A stretch of DNA of 64,000 nt, taken from contig NZ_BAGX02000023.1 of the NCBI RefSeq assembly GCF_000320505.1, positions 62,001 to 126,000 of the forward strand, given 5' to 3'. Position numbers and translations under genes: made by a program. Origin of the DNA: Methanobrevibacter boviskoreani JH1. GTDB lineage: Archaea; Methanobacteriota; Methanobacteria; Methanobacteriales; Methanobacteriaceae. A model generated the notes under the pieces. It was not told the origin of the DNA. It worked only from the letters and a program-made list of their open reading frames with translations, and searched no databases. Shown here one piece after another: positions 38,740 through 48,470 of this stretch (positions within the stretch are counted from its first letter, which is position 1; each line of letters starts with the position of its first letter).

Positions 38740-38929
38740 TTTTCTTTTTTTTATTTTTTTAAGTAAGTTTACTTGCCTATTTCTCTTTTTCTATTTTATA
38801 ATTCCTTAGAAATGTTGATAGGGTTATAAATAGGTAAATTCAGGATTACTTAAATTTCTTTTTTTTATTTTATGATCCTTTAAAAATATTAAAATAAGTT
38901 TATAAAAAAGTTAATTTGAGATTAAATGA

Positions 38930-39943
38930 TTATTTGTCTCTTAATTTTGAAATATCTATGTCTAATGATTTGTAAAAGTCAACCAAAGATTTAAATTTAA
39001 CACAATACTCTATGGTATCATCACTATCAAAGTCGGGATTCTCTTTTTTAATATTTTCAAATTCCTCAATTCTTCCTTTAAGACTTGGATGTAATTCCAT
39101 TAGAATATCAATGACTCTATGTCTGTCTTCAATTTCGAGACTATCAAAACTATTTAAGTTATTGCCTAATTCCGTTAAATATTTTCTCTCATCTTCAGGT
39201 AATTCTTCGAATTTACTTGAAATCTTGTTAATGTAGGGACTCTCATTAACTATTTTTCTTAGTTTTCTATAGTAATATTTCTCATTGATTTTATTTAGCA
39301 CAGGTTTAAATATAATTAAAATATATAAATACCGGCTTGGTTGAGGATACCAAAAGGATACAACAAGTGAAATTACAATAATGATTGGGTAATAAAATGT
39401 TTCAAATCCACTGGTTCTAATGCTCATATCATTATTAAATAGTTTTTTGGCATTTTTTATATAACTTGAATCTAAGCTTATTTTAAGATGTAATCTTTTG
39501 GAAACGATGTAAAGCCATTGAAGTACAAGTATTAAACCCATATATAAATTGGTTAAATGATAGTATTGTACAAATATTGGAAACTCCTCACCAAAATTAG
39601 TAACTAATGTGATAATTATCGGATATAAACTTACACCCAGTAATAATGCTAATGTAATTATCATTAGTGTTTTATCGGTTTTTTCGATTAAAGATAAAAT
39701 CTCCCTTTGTGTAATCCAGTTGTTTCCAAGTACGATAAAACATACAATAAATAAGAATATCTGTGATTTTAATTGTTCAAGATATATTGGAAGTCCTGCA
39801 GCAGTTAATTGTCCCATATCCGGTACAACAATAGAAAATGTTAGAATAGTCATTGCTACAGCAAATATTCCATCTACAATTGATTCTAATGTATCACTGG
39901 AAATATATTCCATATCTTCATCTTGTAAATTCTTATCGCTCAT
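38930..39943 (-). CDS. TMEM175/DUF1211-family membrane protein with cytoplasmic tail
   Basis: 337 residues. The N-terminal SDTLESIVDGIFAVAMTILTFSIVVPD is the helix 1 signature of TMEM175 (potassium channel) proteins, though here SDTLESIVDG replaces the usual FSDG. Five more hydrophobic segments follow to about residue 220, for example SQIFLFIVCFIVLGNNWI and TLMIITLALLLGVSLY. The last 115 residues are charged and helical. Prokaryotic members form tetrameric K+ channels. Single gene. Confidence 0.75.
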   Translation of the reverse strand: MSDKNLQDEDMEYISSDTLESIVDGIFAVAMTILTFSIVVPDMGQLTAAGLPIYLEQLKSQIFLFIVCFIVLGNNWITQREILSLIEKTDKTLMIITLALLLGVSLYPIIITLVTNFGEEFPIFVQYYHLTNLYMGLILVLQWLYIVSKRLHLKISLDSSYIKNAKKLFNNDMSIRTSGFETFYYPIIIVISLVVSFWYPQPSRYLYILIIFKPVLNKINEKYYYRKLRKIVNESPYINKISSKFEELPEDERKYLTELGNNLNSFDSLEIEDRHRVIDILMELHPSLKGRIEEFENIKKENPDFDSDDTIEYCVKFKSLVDFYKSLDIDISKLRDK

Positions 39944-40242
39944 AGATTTACTTATTTTTTTAATATTATTTAAATTTTGATTAATTAAGCATATTCTTAT
40001 TAATTAAGAGAACTAATAAATAATATTGATATATAACAATAGTTTATTTTTATATATTAAATATATTATATCTAAAAATAATATTATAATTATTATAAAG
40101 ATAAAATAATGATTGTTTTAAAAAAGAGAGTGATAGTCGTTTTTGGATTTATCTTTTAATTTAAAGATTAATATTTATTTTATTATTATAAGAAGTATTA
40201 TTCAATTAAAATTGTTATAGTTAATTTATTGGGAGAGAAAAG

Positions 40243-41391
40243 ATGGATTATGATTTAATACTCATAAGATATGGGGAATTAGCTCTTAAAAGTACTAAAA
40301 TCAGATTAAGATTTGAGAGAAAATTAGTTAAAAATATATCAGCATCAATAGATGGAAATATCAAAAGGGATCAGGGAAGGATATTTCTAGAACCTGAGAA
40401 CTTTGAAGATGCACTGGAAAAATTAGATAAGATATTTGGTATCGTGTCTTATTCTCCGGTAGTAAGAACTAAAACCACTAAAGAGGATGTAACTAAAACA
40501 TTAAAGGAATATACCAAGCACTTGATTAGTGAGGGATTATTGAAGGAGGGTATGACCTTTGCAATAAGATGTAGGCGTGTTGGAAATCATGATTTCACAT
40601 CTCAGGAAGCCGGGGCATTCTGTGGATCCGTTGTAATTGATACCATACCTCTTAAGGTAAACCTATCTGACCCTGACTTTGAAATCTTCGTTGAAATTAG
40701 GGATAATGATACCTATATCTATCATGAAAAGATTGACGGACCTGGAGGTCTTCCGCTCGGAACTCAGGGAAAGGTTGTAGTTTTAATGTCCAGTGGTATC
40801 GATTCTCCCGTTGCTGCTTATTTGATGATGAAGAGAGGATGTGCTGTAACGGCTCTCAATTTTGATAATAGTCCATACACAACATCCGATGCAAGAAATA
40901 ATTTTAATGATTTGGTGGATCAATTGCAAACATATGCCTCTGGTGTTCCAATTCAAAAAAGAGTAGCACCATATGGGGAATATCTTAAGACATGTAAAAA
41001 TAAAGGTCCTGAGAAGATGACCTGTGTTTTATGTAAATCTGGTATGTATAAAACAGCTGAAAAACTTGCAAAAGAAATCGGTGCTTTGGCTATTGTTGAC
41101 GGAAGTAGTGTTGGTCAGGTAGCTTCCCAAACACTTCAAAATATTTTATCCTCCCGTTATGGTGTAGACATGCCTATTCTTAGTCCATTGATTGGTATGG
41201 ATAAATTAGAAACAACACGTATTGCTGATAAGATCGGTACTTTTGAAATATCCAAAAGAGATGACGGCGGTTGTAAAGCTGTACCTAAATATCCTGAAAC
41301 ACAAGCAGATTTAAATAGGGTAATTAAGGCTCAAGAGGATATTTCCCAGGAAGAGGAACTGGAGAAAGTTTTTAAAAACATTGAAAAATAG
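40243..41391 (+). CDS. thiI: tRNA 4-thiouridine synthase ThiI
   Basis: 382 residues: ferredoxin-like and THUMP domains (1-165, ILIRYGELALKSTKIRLRFERKLVKNI) and a PP-loop ATPase (SSGIDSPVAAYLMMKRG, about 183-198). CKNKGPEKMTCVLCKSGMY holds clustered cysteines. It lacks the C-terminal rhodanese domain of E. coli ThiI, as archaeal forms do, so the sulfur route differs. It thiolates U8 of tRNAs. GGGAGAGAAAAG precedes the ATG. Confidence 0.93.
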   Translation: MDYDLILIRYGELALKSTKIRLRFERKLVKNISASIDGNIKRDQGRIFLEPENFEDALEKLDKIFGIVSYSPVVRTKTTKEDVTKTLKEYTKHLISEGLLKEGMTFAIRCRRVGNHDFTSQEAGAFCGSVVIDTIPLKVNLSDPDFEIFVEIRDNDTYIYHEKIDGPGGLPLGTQGKVVVLMSSGIDSPVAAYLMMKRGCAVTALNFDNSPYTTSDARNNFNDLVDQLQTYASGVPIQKRVAPYGEYLKTCKNKGPEKMTCVLCKSGMYKTAEKLAKEIGALAIVDGSSVGQVASQTLQNILSSRYGVDMPILSPLIGMDKLETTRIADKIGTFEISKRDDGGCKAVPKYPETQADLNRVIKAQEDISQEEELEKVFKNIEK

Positions 41392-41405
41392 GATTAAATA
41401 ATCCT
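41390..41405 (+). terminator. Hairpin and T run at the thiI stop
   Basis: AGGATT pairs with AATCCT around AAAT, followed directly by T residues. The first arm starts inside the TAG stop codon. Confidence 0.65.
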
Positions 41406-41463
41406 TTTTTCATTTTTTTGATTAACTTATTTATTTTCTTACTTTTTTTTTAAAAATTCTATT

Positions 41464-41570
41464 TATTTTCTTATTTTTGTTCAGGTGGTTTATTTTCTTA
41501 TTTTATTTAGGAATTATTTCTATTTTCTTATTTTTATTCAAATGGTTTATTTTATCATATCATTTAAAAA
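41464..41570. repeat. Two imperfect tandem 57-base repeats
   Basis: Units start at 41464 and 41521 with TATTTTCTTATTTTT and share the GGTTTATTTT centre. More diverged than the other repeats. The remaining gap to 41914 holds no gene; it should include the promoter of the first osmoprotectant operon. Confidence 0.6.
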
Positions 41571-41914
41571 TCCAATCTATTTTGTAATTTTGAAATATTT
41601 TCAGATTTATTTACTTTTTTAGATATCTGGTTTAATTTTTCTTATTTTTATTATTTATTATGCTCTTTTTCTACAATTAATCTATACTTGTGTTTTTAAT
41701 TGTATAAACATAATATTTATAATACTTAAACAACTATATATTATATGTTTATATTGGGGCAATAAAACCTTTTTAATTTAATAATTTTTTAAAATGATTA
41801 AATTACTGTTTTTTATACTTTTTCAATTGAACTTTTTTATATATTGCCTATTTATTGCAATCTTATTCATTGATTTTACTTTATTGCTCTAATTGTTAAA
41901 ATGGCGGTGGTATG

Positions 41915-43459
41915 GTGATTGGTGAATTAATTTCATTATTTACAAGTCAAAGTGATTTGTTCATAAATCTTACTATTGAACATTTGGAGATATCTTTAAT
42001 TGCTATTATTCTATCAATTATTATTGGACTTGGGCTTGGAATTACTGTAAGTGAATATCCTAGAAACAAATGGATTTTAACACTTGTAAATATTATTTAT
42101 ACCATTCCTTCTATTGCGCTCTTCGGTTTTCTTATACCTGTTGTAGGTGTGGGGGATACGAATGCTATTATTGCGCTAACAGTTTATGGTTTGCTTCCTA
42201 TGGTAAGAAACACCTACACTGGAATTAAGACGATTGATCCCGGTATCATTGAAGCTGCAGAGGGAATGGGTAGTACAGATAGGCAGATCTTATTTAAGAT
42301 TAAGCTACCTTTGGCTTTACCTCATATTATGTCAGCAATTAGAAATATGTCTGTTATGACTATTGCTCTTGCAGGTATTGCATCTTTTATTGGAGCTGGA
42401 GGTCTTGGAGTAGCTATCTATCGTGGAATCACAACTAATAACATTGATCTTGTACTTGCTGGAAGTATATTGATTACTATAGTGGCTTTGGCATTTGATT
42501 ATATACTTTTACTTGTTGAAAAAATTACAAAGGTAGGTCAATCAAGGAAGAAATTCTTTAGTTTCCTTAAAAACAAGAAATTCATTGCTGTGGTTATTAT
42601 CGCTATAGTTGCATTAGGCGCATATGAGGTTTATGATAATTATGGTCATGAAACCATTCATGTTGCATCAAAATCATATACAGAACAATACATTTTAGGA
42701 TATATGTTAGAAGAGTTAATTGAACATGATACCGACTATAAGGTTCAGTTGACTAACGGTATTTCCGGAGGTACTTCCACGATTCAGGGAGGTATGGAGA
42801 AGGGTGAATTCGACATTTATCCCGAGTATACTGGTGTAGGCTGGATGTCCGTTTTGCATGAAAATAATATATATTCTGAATCAATGTTTCCTACTCTTAA
42901 AAAGGAATTTAAGGAAAAGTATAATGAACGATGGTTGGATACTTATGGATTCCAGAATACTTATGCAATTGCTGTTCCAAATTCAATAGCAAAGAAATAT
43001 AATCTAAAAACCATCTCTGATCTGTCTGCAGTATCTAATCAATTAACATTTGGTGCGGAATCAGATTATTTCTCAAGAGCTGATGGTTATGATAATCTAA
43101 CTAAAACATATGGTCTTAACTTTAAGAATACCATGGATTTGGATGTAAGCCTTAAATATGATGCTGTTTCACAAGGAAAAATTGATGTGGTAGAGGTTTA
43201 CACAACTGATGGAAGATTATATGATTCTAATTTAACGATCCTTCAGGATGATAAACACTTTTTCCCGTCTTACTATTGTTGCTCTCTTGTAAGTGAGGAG
43301 ACTATTGAAAAACATCCGGATTTACTTCCTGTATTAAATAAATTAAATGGTAAAATCTCTACGGAGGAAATGAGACAAATGAATTATGAGGTTGATGTTG
43401 AGAAAAAAGATCCTAAAGATGTTGCTCATGATTTCTTAGTTAAAAAAGGATTAATTTAA
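41915..43459 (+). CDS. Osmoprotectant ABC transporter, fused permease-binding protein, copy 1
   Basis: About 514 residues: an OpuB/ProW-type permease (1-205, five to six helices, with the EAAEGMGSTDRQILFKIKLPLALPHIM coupling helix) fused via a transmembrane linker (FIAVVIIAIVALGAYEVY) to an OpuBC-type binding domain (about 245-514, ASKSYTEQYILGYML, YPEYTGVGW). It imports glycine betaine, choline or similar solutes. The start is GTG 41915, because ATG 41912 is one base from the GGTGG ribosome site and the paralogue begins in register with it. The ATPase gene follows in the same operon. Confidence 0.88.
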   Translation: MIGELISLFTSQSDLFINLTIEHLEISLIAIILSIIIGLGLGITVSEYPRNKWILTLVNIIYTIPSIALFGFLIPVVGVGDTNAIIALTVYGLLPMVRNTYTGIKTIDPGIIEAAEGMGSTDRQILFKIKLPLALPHIMSAIRNMSVMTIALAGIASFIGAGGLGVAIYRGITTNNIDLVLAGSILITIVALAFDYILLLVEKITKVGQSRKKFFSFLKNKKFIAVVIIAIVALGAYEVYDNYGHETIHVASKSYTEQYILGYMLEELIEHDTDYKVQLTNGISGGTSTIQGGMEKGEFDIYPEYTGVGWMSVLHENNIYSESMFPTLKKEFKEKYNERWLDTYGFQNTYAIAVPNSIAKKYNLKTISDLSAVSNQLTFGAESDYFSRADGYDNLTKTYGLNFKNTMDLDVSLKYDAVSQGKIDVVEVYTTDGRLYDSNLTILQDDKHFFPSYYCCSLVSEETIEKHPDLLPVLNKLNGKISTEEMRQMNYEVDVEKKDPKDVAHDFLVKKGLI

Positions 43460-43471
43460 TAAGGTGATAGG

Positions 43472-44329
43472 ATGGATGAAAACACATCTAATAATTTCAT
43501 TGAATTTAGGAATATAAAGAAATCCTATGGGGATAATCTGGTTATTCCTAATCTTAATTTAAGTATTGAAAAAGGTGACTTTCTAACTGTTATTGGAAGT
43601 TCTGGTTGTGGTAAAACAACTATGTTAAAGATGATTAATCGTTTAATTACTCCTGATAGTGGCGATATATTTATTGATGGTAAAAATATTGCTGATTTTG
43701 ATGTTGTAAACTTAAGGAGAAAAATCGGATATTCTATTCAGGGAACAATGCTTTTTCCACATTTAACTGTTAAAGAGAATATTTCCTATGTCCCTGATTT
43801 AATTGCAGAAGATGAAAAAAAGGAAATCAAAAGAAGATATAGGGAAAATAGCTCTAGAAAAATTAAGATTAGAAAGAACCAAGAACAGAGGGATGAGGAA
43901 AGGGCAACATCTGACAATAAAGATTCAAAGATTAATAAATGGTTGGATATTGTTGGTTTGGATTCTGATTTATTGGAACGTTTTCCAAATGAGTTGTCCG
44001 GTGGTCAAAAACAGAGGGTAGGTATTGTAAGGGCACTTGCCGCATCACCAAGAATTCTTTTAATGGACGAGCCTTTTGGTGCTGTAGATGAGATTACCAG
44101 AGCTCAACTTCAAAAGGAAATTAAAATAATTCATGAAAAAACAGGTATTACAATTATTTTTGTAACTCATGATATTGGTGAGGCTTTATATCTTGGTGAC
44201 CATGTTCTTGTAATGGATGGAGGGGAGATTATTCAGTATGATAAACCGTCTGAGATATTTTATCATCCTGCTACCCCATTTGTTGAAAGGCTCTGTGAAA
44301 GAACAAGAAAGATTATCTCTAAGGAATAG
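43472..44329 (+). CDS. Osmoprotectant ABC transporter ATP-binding protein, copy 1
   Basis: 285 residues. Walker A GSSGCGKTT near 44, Q loop YSIQGTMLFPHL, signature LSGGQKQRVG, Walker B ILLMDEPFGAVDE and switch THDIGEA are intact. A charged insert of about 45 residues (around 110-155, Lys/Arg/Glu-rich) separates Q loop and signature, and the CBS regulatory domains of ProV/OpuCA are absent. It powers the fused permease 13 bases upstream. Confidence 0.9.
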   Translation: MDENTSNNFIEFRNIKKSYGDNLVIPNLNLSIEKGDFLTVIGSSGCGKTTMLKMINRLITPDSGDIFIDGKNIADFDVVNLRRKIGYSIQGTMLFPHLTVKENISYVPDLIAEDEKKEIKRRYRENSSRKIKIRKNQEQRDEERATSDNKDSKINKWLDIVGLDSDLLERFPNELSGGQKQRVGIVRALAASPRILLMDEPFGAVDEITRAQLQKEIKIIHEKTGITIIFVTHDIGEALYLGDHVLVMDGGEIIQYDKPSEIFYHPATPFVERLCERTRKIISKE

Positions 44330-44338
44330 TGTATTCTT
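44322..44338 (+). terminator. Hairpin at the end of the first osmoprotectant operon
   Basis: AGGAATA pairs with TATTCTT (7 pairs, one G-U) around GTG; the TAG stop crosses stem and loop. T-rich sequence follows. Confidence 0.55.
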
Positions 44339-45430
44339 CAATTTTTCATTTTTTTCATAAAAGGGGATTTTCAAAATTCAATTTTCTTGTTTTAAATATA
44401 AAACTAGCTATTTATTGTCTGGTTTGAAAAATCTTATTCTTTACCGGTTTTCAAAAATCATGTTTAATGTTTTAATAATGTCTTCATGTTAAAATGGGAT
44501 TTTTAATTTTCTATGGTTTTTTTATAATCATTAGTTCTTATTAAAAAAACTTAAACATTTTAGTAAGATTTTTCTTATTAAAAGAACTATCTTTAATTTC
44601 TCATGATCTGTTTATATTCACTGATTCCTATTAAAAAGATTATGTTTAATATTTTAATAGAATTCTTTGTATGCTTTTAATATTTTGTACAAACTTTTTC
44701 CATTTTTTAGAAATAAATACTATATTTAATTAAAAAAATAAACAAACTATCAAAATTCTTATTATCTTTTCTTTATTTTTAGATTGTCTTAGTATATGGC
44801 TTGTTTTTTTAATTAAACATTTAAAAATCTTATTTTATTTATTTATACTTTAAAATATCTAATTTAACTTATAAAAAACATAGATTATCTTTTGTTTTTT
44901 ATTTCTACTTAGTAAATTCTTTTATTTTTTTAATATTTTTTAATAGATTTAATATCAGATAAATCTGTTAACTATTATTTTTTTAATAATTTTTTTAAGC
45001 GGATATCTATTTTTTATTTCAATTTAGCTTTATTTAATGGATTTTTCTAAATAGAAAGGTTTATTATAAGTTAATCATAATAAAATATTATAAATTTATA
45101 CTATAAGTTAAATAAAGTTCAAATTGAAAGTTTTTTCGTTTGTGTTTAAACATAAAAAGGTTATTGTGTACATTAACTTAATTTTCATTGTCAAATTTTG
45201 TTTAAACATAATTTTGTCTTTGTACACATAGGTTTTTTTTAATCATATTGATTTTGATTTTCTTTATTTTTTTAATTATAGAAATCTAAAGTATATTTTA
45301 AGAAAGTTAATTCTAGATCTATTTAACTTTATTGTCATTATTGATATGATTTGCCTTAATAATCTTTTGATTAAATTTTAAAAGAGAATTATATCTTTAA
45401 GAATTTGTCAAAGAAATTAGAGGGGTAAAA
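44339..45430. other. 1.1 kb gene-free gap between the two osmoprotectant operons
   Basis: No frame or RNA gene found. It is T-rich in the first part. The distal 300 bases, nearest the second operon, hold the paired palindromic sites annotated separately. Confidence 0.6.
45143..45226 (+). promoter_or_regulatory. Paired palindromic sites upstream of the second osmoprotectant operon
   Basis: TGTTTAAACA occurs at 45143-45152 and 45199-45208, each followed by TAA and, about 15 bases on, TGTACA (45167-45172 and 45221-45226). The composite is thus repeated with a period of about 55 bases. It looks like a tandem operator. No such pair was seen before the first operon. Confidence 0.5.
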
Positions 45431-46975
45431 ATGATAAGTGAATTAATAAATATTTTCATATCTCAGTCTGATTTATTTCTAAGCTTAACTATTGAACATC
45501 TTGAGATTTCAATTATTGCAGTTTTTTTAGCAATTATTATTGGACTTGGGCTTGGAATTACCGTAAGTGAATATCCTAGAAACAAATGGATTTTAACACT
45601 TGTAAATATTATTTATACCATTCCGTCTATTGCACTCTTCGGTTTTCTTATACCTGTTGTAGGTGTAGGTGATACAAATGCTATTATTGCACTTACTATC
45701 TATGGTCTGCTTCCTATGGTAAGAAACACCTACACTGGAATTAAGACAATTGATCCCGGTATCATTGAGGCTGCAGAGGGAATGGGTAGTACAGATAGAC
45801 AGATTTTATTTAAGATTAAGCTACCTTTGGCTTTACCTCATATCATGTCAGCAATCCGTAATATGACAGTTATGACTATTGCTCTTGCAGGAATTGCATC
45901 ATTCGTTGGAGCTGGAGGTCTTGGAGTAGCTATCTATCGTGGAATCACAACTAACAACATTAATCTTGTACTTGCAGGAAGTATATTGATTACCATAGTA
46001 GCTTTAGCTATTGATGGTATTCTTGCAGGTGTTGAAAGACTTACAGCTGTAGGTCCATCAAGAAAGAAAGTTACCAGATTCTTTAAGAATAAAAAAGTTA
46101 TAGCTGCAATTTTAATTATTATCATTGCAATTGCAGGATATTATGTATATGATGAGACTACCCATGCAACTATTAATGTTTCTACAAAAGCATTCACTGA
46201 ACAATATATTATGGGATATATGTTGGAGGAGCTAATCGAACACGATACTAATTATAAAGTACATTTAACAAACGGTATCTCTGGAGGAGCTCCGATGATA
46301 CAGGACGGTATGAACAAGGGGGACTTTGATTTACATCCAGAATATGATGGTGTGGGATGGATGGAAGTATTGAATCTGCCAGGTAAGTACCGTGAGGAGA
46401 ATAAATCCCAATTAGTGGATGCTTATGAGAAAAATTATAATGATCGATGGTTGGAAACCTATGGATTTGAGAATACCTATAGATTGGCGGTGCCTAAATC
46501 TATTGCGGAACAATATAACCTTAAAACCACCTCAGATCTAGCAAGGGTATCAAACCAATTAACTTTTGGTGCGGAATCCGATTTCTTTAGTAGGGCAGAC
46601 GGTTATGATAATTTAACCAAAGATTATGGTCTTAATTTTAAAGATACTATGGATCTGGATGTAAGTCTTAAATATGATGCAGTTAAACAGGGAAAAGTAG
46701 ATTGTATTGATGTGTATACCACTGACGGTAGGATATATGATTCAAATCTTACGATACTTGAGGATGATAAAGGATTCTTCCCATCATACTATTGTTGTTC
46801 AGTTGTAAGGGAAGAAACCCTAAGGGAGCATCCAGATTTACTTCCTGTATTAAATAAGCTTCAGGGTAAAATCTCCACAAAAGAAATGATGGAGATGAAC
46901 TATGAGGTTGATGTTGAGAAGAAAGATCCTAAAGAAGTTGCTCATAACTTCTTAGTTAAAAAAGGATTAATATAG
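45431..46975 (+). CDS. Osmoprotectant ABC transporter, fused permease-binding protein, copy 2
   Basis: 514 residues with the same architecture as copy 1. The permease half (1-200) is nearly identical in protein and largely in DNA, while the binding half (about 240-514) has diverged: the ligand-loop YPEYTGVGW of copy 1 is HPEYDGVGW here, and the segment after it (LNLPGKYREENKSQLVDA) differs entirely. It may therefore bind a different solute. GAGGGGTAAAA precedes the ATG. The ATPase follows eight bases later. Confidence 0.88.
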   Translation: MISELINIFISQSDLFLSLTIEHLEISIIAVFLAIIIGLGLGITVSEYPRNKWILTLVNIIYTIPSIALFGFLIPVVGVGDTNAIIALTIYGLLPMVRNTYTGIKTIDPGIIEAAEGMGSTDRQILFKIKLPLALPHIMSAIRNMTVMTIALAGIASFVGAGGLGVAIYRGITTNNINLVLAGSILITIVALAIDGILAGVERLTAVGPSRKKVTRFFKNKKVIAAILIIIIAIAGYYVYDETTHATINVSTKAFTEQYIMGYMLEELIEHDTNYKVHLTNGISGGAPMIQDGMNKGDFDLHPEYDGVGWMEVLNLPGKYREENKSQLVDAYEKNYNDRWLETYGFENTYRLAVPKSIAEQYNLKTTSDLARVSNQLTFGAESDFFSRADGYDNLTKDYGLNFKDTMDLDVSLKYDAVKQGKVDCIDVYTTDGRIYDSNLTILEDDKGFFPSYYCCSVVREETLREHPDLLPVLNKLQGKISTKEMMEMNYEVDVEKKDPKEVAHNFLVKKGLI

Positions 46976-46983
46976 GTGATAAT

Positions 46984-47823
46984 ATGAGTGAAGATAATAT
47001 TATTGAATTTCATCATATTAAAAAATCATATGGGGATAATGTAATCATTCCAGACTTAAATCTTAATGTTGAAAGGGGAGATTTTCTAACTGTTATTGGA
47101 AGTTCCGGCTGTGGTAAAACAACTATGTTAAAGATGATTAATCGTCTTATAACTCCAGATAGTGGTGAAATATTAATCGATTCTAAAAATATTGAGGATA
47201 TGGATTTAATTAAATTGAGATGTAGTATCGGATATTCTATTCAAGGAACTATGTTGTTTCCCCATTTAACCGTTGGTGAAAATATTTCCTATGTCCCAGA
47301 TTTAATTGAAGAGGATAAAAAAAGGGACCGTAAATATAGGAAAGGTAAGAAAGTGGAGTTTAAACGTTCTAAAGATGAGAAGGCGGAAGATGAAGCCAAT
47401 GAAATTGAAAAAAATAAGAGGATTTCACAGTGGTTGAAAATTGTAGGTCTTGACGAATCAATTCTTAACCGTTTTCCTCACGAGTTATCTGGTGGTCAGA
47501 AACAGAGGGTGGGAATTGCAAGAGCCCTTGCAGCCTCTCCTAAAATTCTTCTTATGGATGAACCTTTCGGTGCCGTTGATGAGATTACAAGAAGACAACT
47601 ACAAGAGGAAATTAAAAGAATCCATAGGGAAACAGGTATTACAATTATTTTTGTAACTCACGACATTGGTGAGGCTTTATATCTTGGTGACCATGTTATT
47701 GTAATGGATGAAGGTAGAATCAATCAATATGGAAAACCCGAGGATATTCTGAATAATCCTGCTACACCTTTCGTTGAAAAACTCTGTGAAAGAACTAAGC
47801 TTGTTGTAAATAATAAAGATTAA
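46984..47823 (+). CDS. Osmoprotectant ABC transporter ATP-binding protein, copy 2
   Basis: 279 residues, with all ABC motifs intact (GSSGCGKTT, LSGGQKQRVGIARAL, ILLMDEPFGAVDE). It has the same kind of charged insert (about 110-150) as copy 1, but with a different sequence. No CBS domains. AGGTGATAAT precedes the ATG. Confidence 0.9.
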   Translation: MSEDNIIEFHHIKKSYGDNVIIPDLNLNVERGDFLTVIGSSGCGKTTMLKMINRLITPDSGEILIDSKNIEDMDLIKLRCSIGYSIQGTMLFPHLTVGENISYVPDLIEEDKKRDRKYRKGKKVEFKRSKDEKAEDEANEIEKNKRISQWLKIVGLDESILNRFPHELSGGQKQRVGIARALAASPKILLMDEPFGAVDEITRRQLQEEIKRIHRETGITIIFVTHDIGEALYLGDHVIVMDEGRINQYGKPEDILNNPATPFVEKLCERTKLVVNNKD

Positions 47824-47981
47824 TTCAATAAAATGTTTTATTTGTTAATAAAATTTAATCTTTAAAGGTTTAAGAAGTAAAGTTTCTGTTAATTTATATC
47901 TTAAAGTTTAAGGATGTTAAAACTTTTATTTTTTAATAAGTTTAATTTTTAAAAGTTTAAGAAATGGAATTTTCATCATCT

Positions 47982-48024
47982 AGTTTAATCATCTTTAAAA
48001 AGATGTTTTAAGACGGATTAAACT
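47982..48024. promoter_or_regulatory. Nested inverted repeats downstream of the second osmoprotectant operon
   Basis: AGTTTAATC (47982-47990) pairs with GATTAAACT (48016-48024); inside, CATCTTT pairs with AAAGATG (47990-48005) around AA, the C at 47990 being shared. The two stems compete for that base. The rest of the gap 47824-48470 is AT-rich and without a supportable gene. Confidence 0.4.
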
Positions 48025-48470
48025 TTTACTGTTTAGTTTAATATCTTTAAAAAAGCTTCAGTAAAGAGGGTAAGGTTTTATTGGCTGTAAAATAAGCATT
48101 TATATAAAAAATTCAATTTTAGACATTGAGATTCTTTTCTACTTAATCTCTATTTTTAATTTTTTTATAGTTTTTTTGAAATTCATTTATGTTTATTTTG
48201 AAAATTAATTGATTTACTTAATTTTGGCAATTGTTTTTATTATATCTTATATTTAATGTTCATTTTTTATTTTTTCTTTAATTTCGACCTAATTTTTTTA
48301 AAAAAACATAATAAATATATAAGATATTATTTAAAAATAATAGTGTTTAATAAAAACATAATTAAGGAATATCTTAATTATACTATTGACTTTTTTATTG
48401 ACTTGGAGACAATTATTCTTGTTAATTTTATATCTAAGTTAATATTATTATTAATGAGGTGCTTTAAAAA

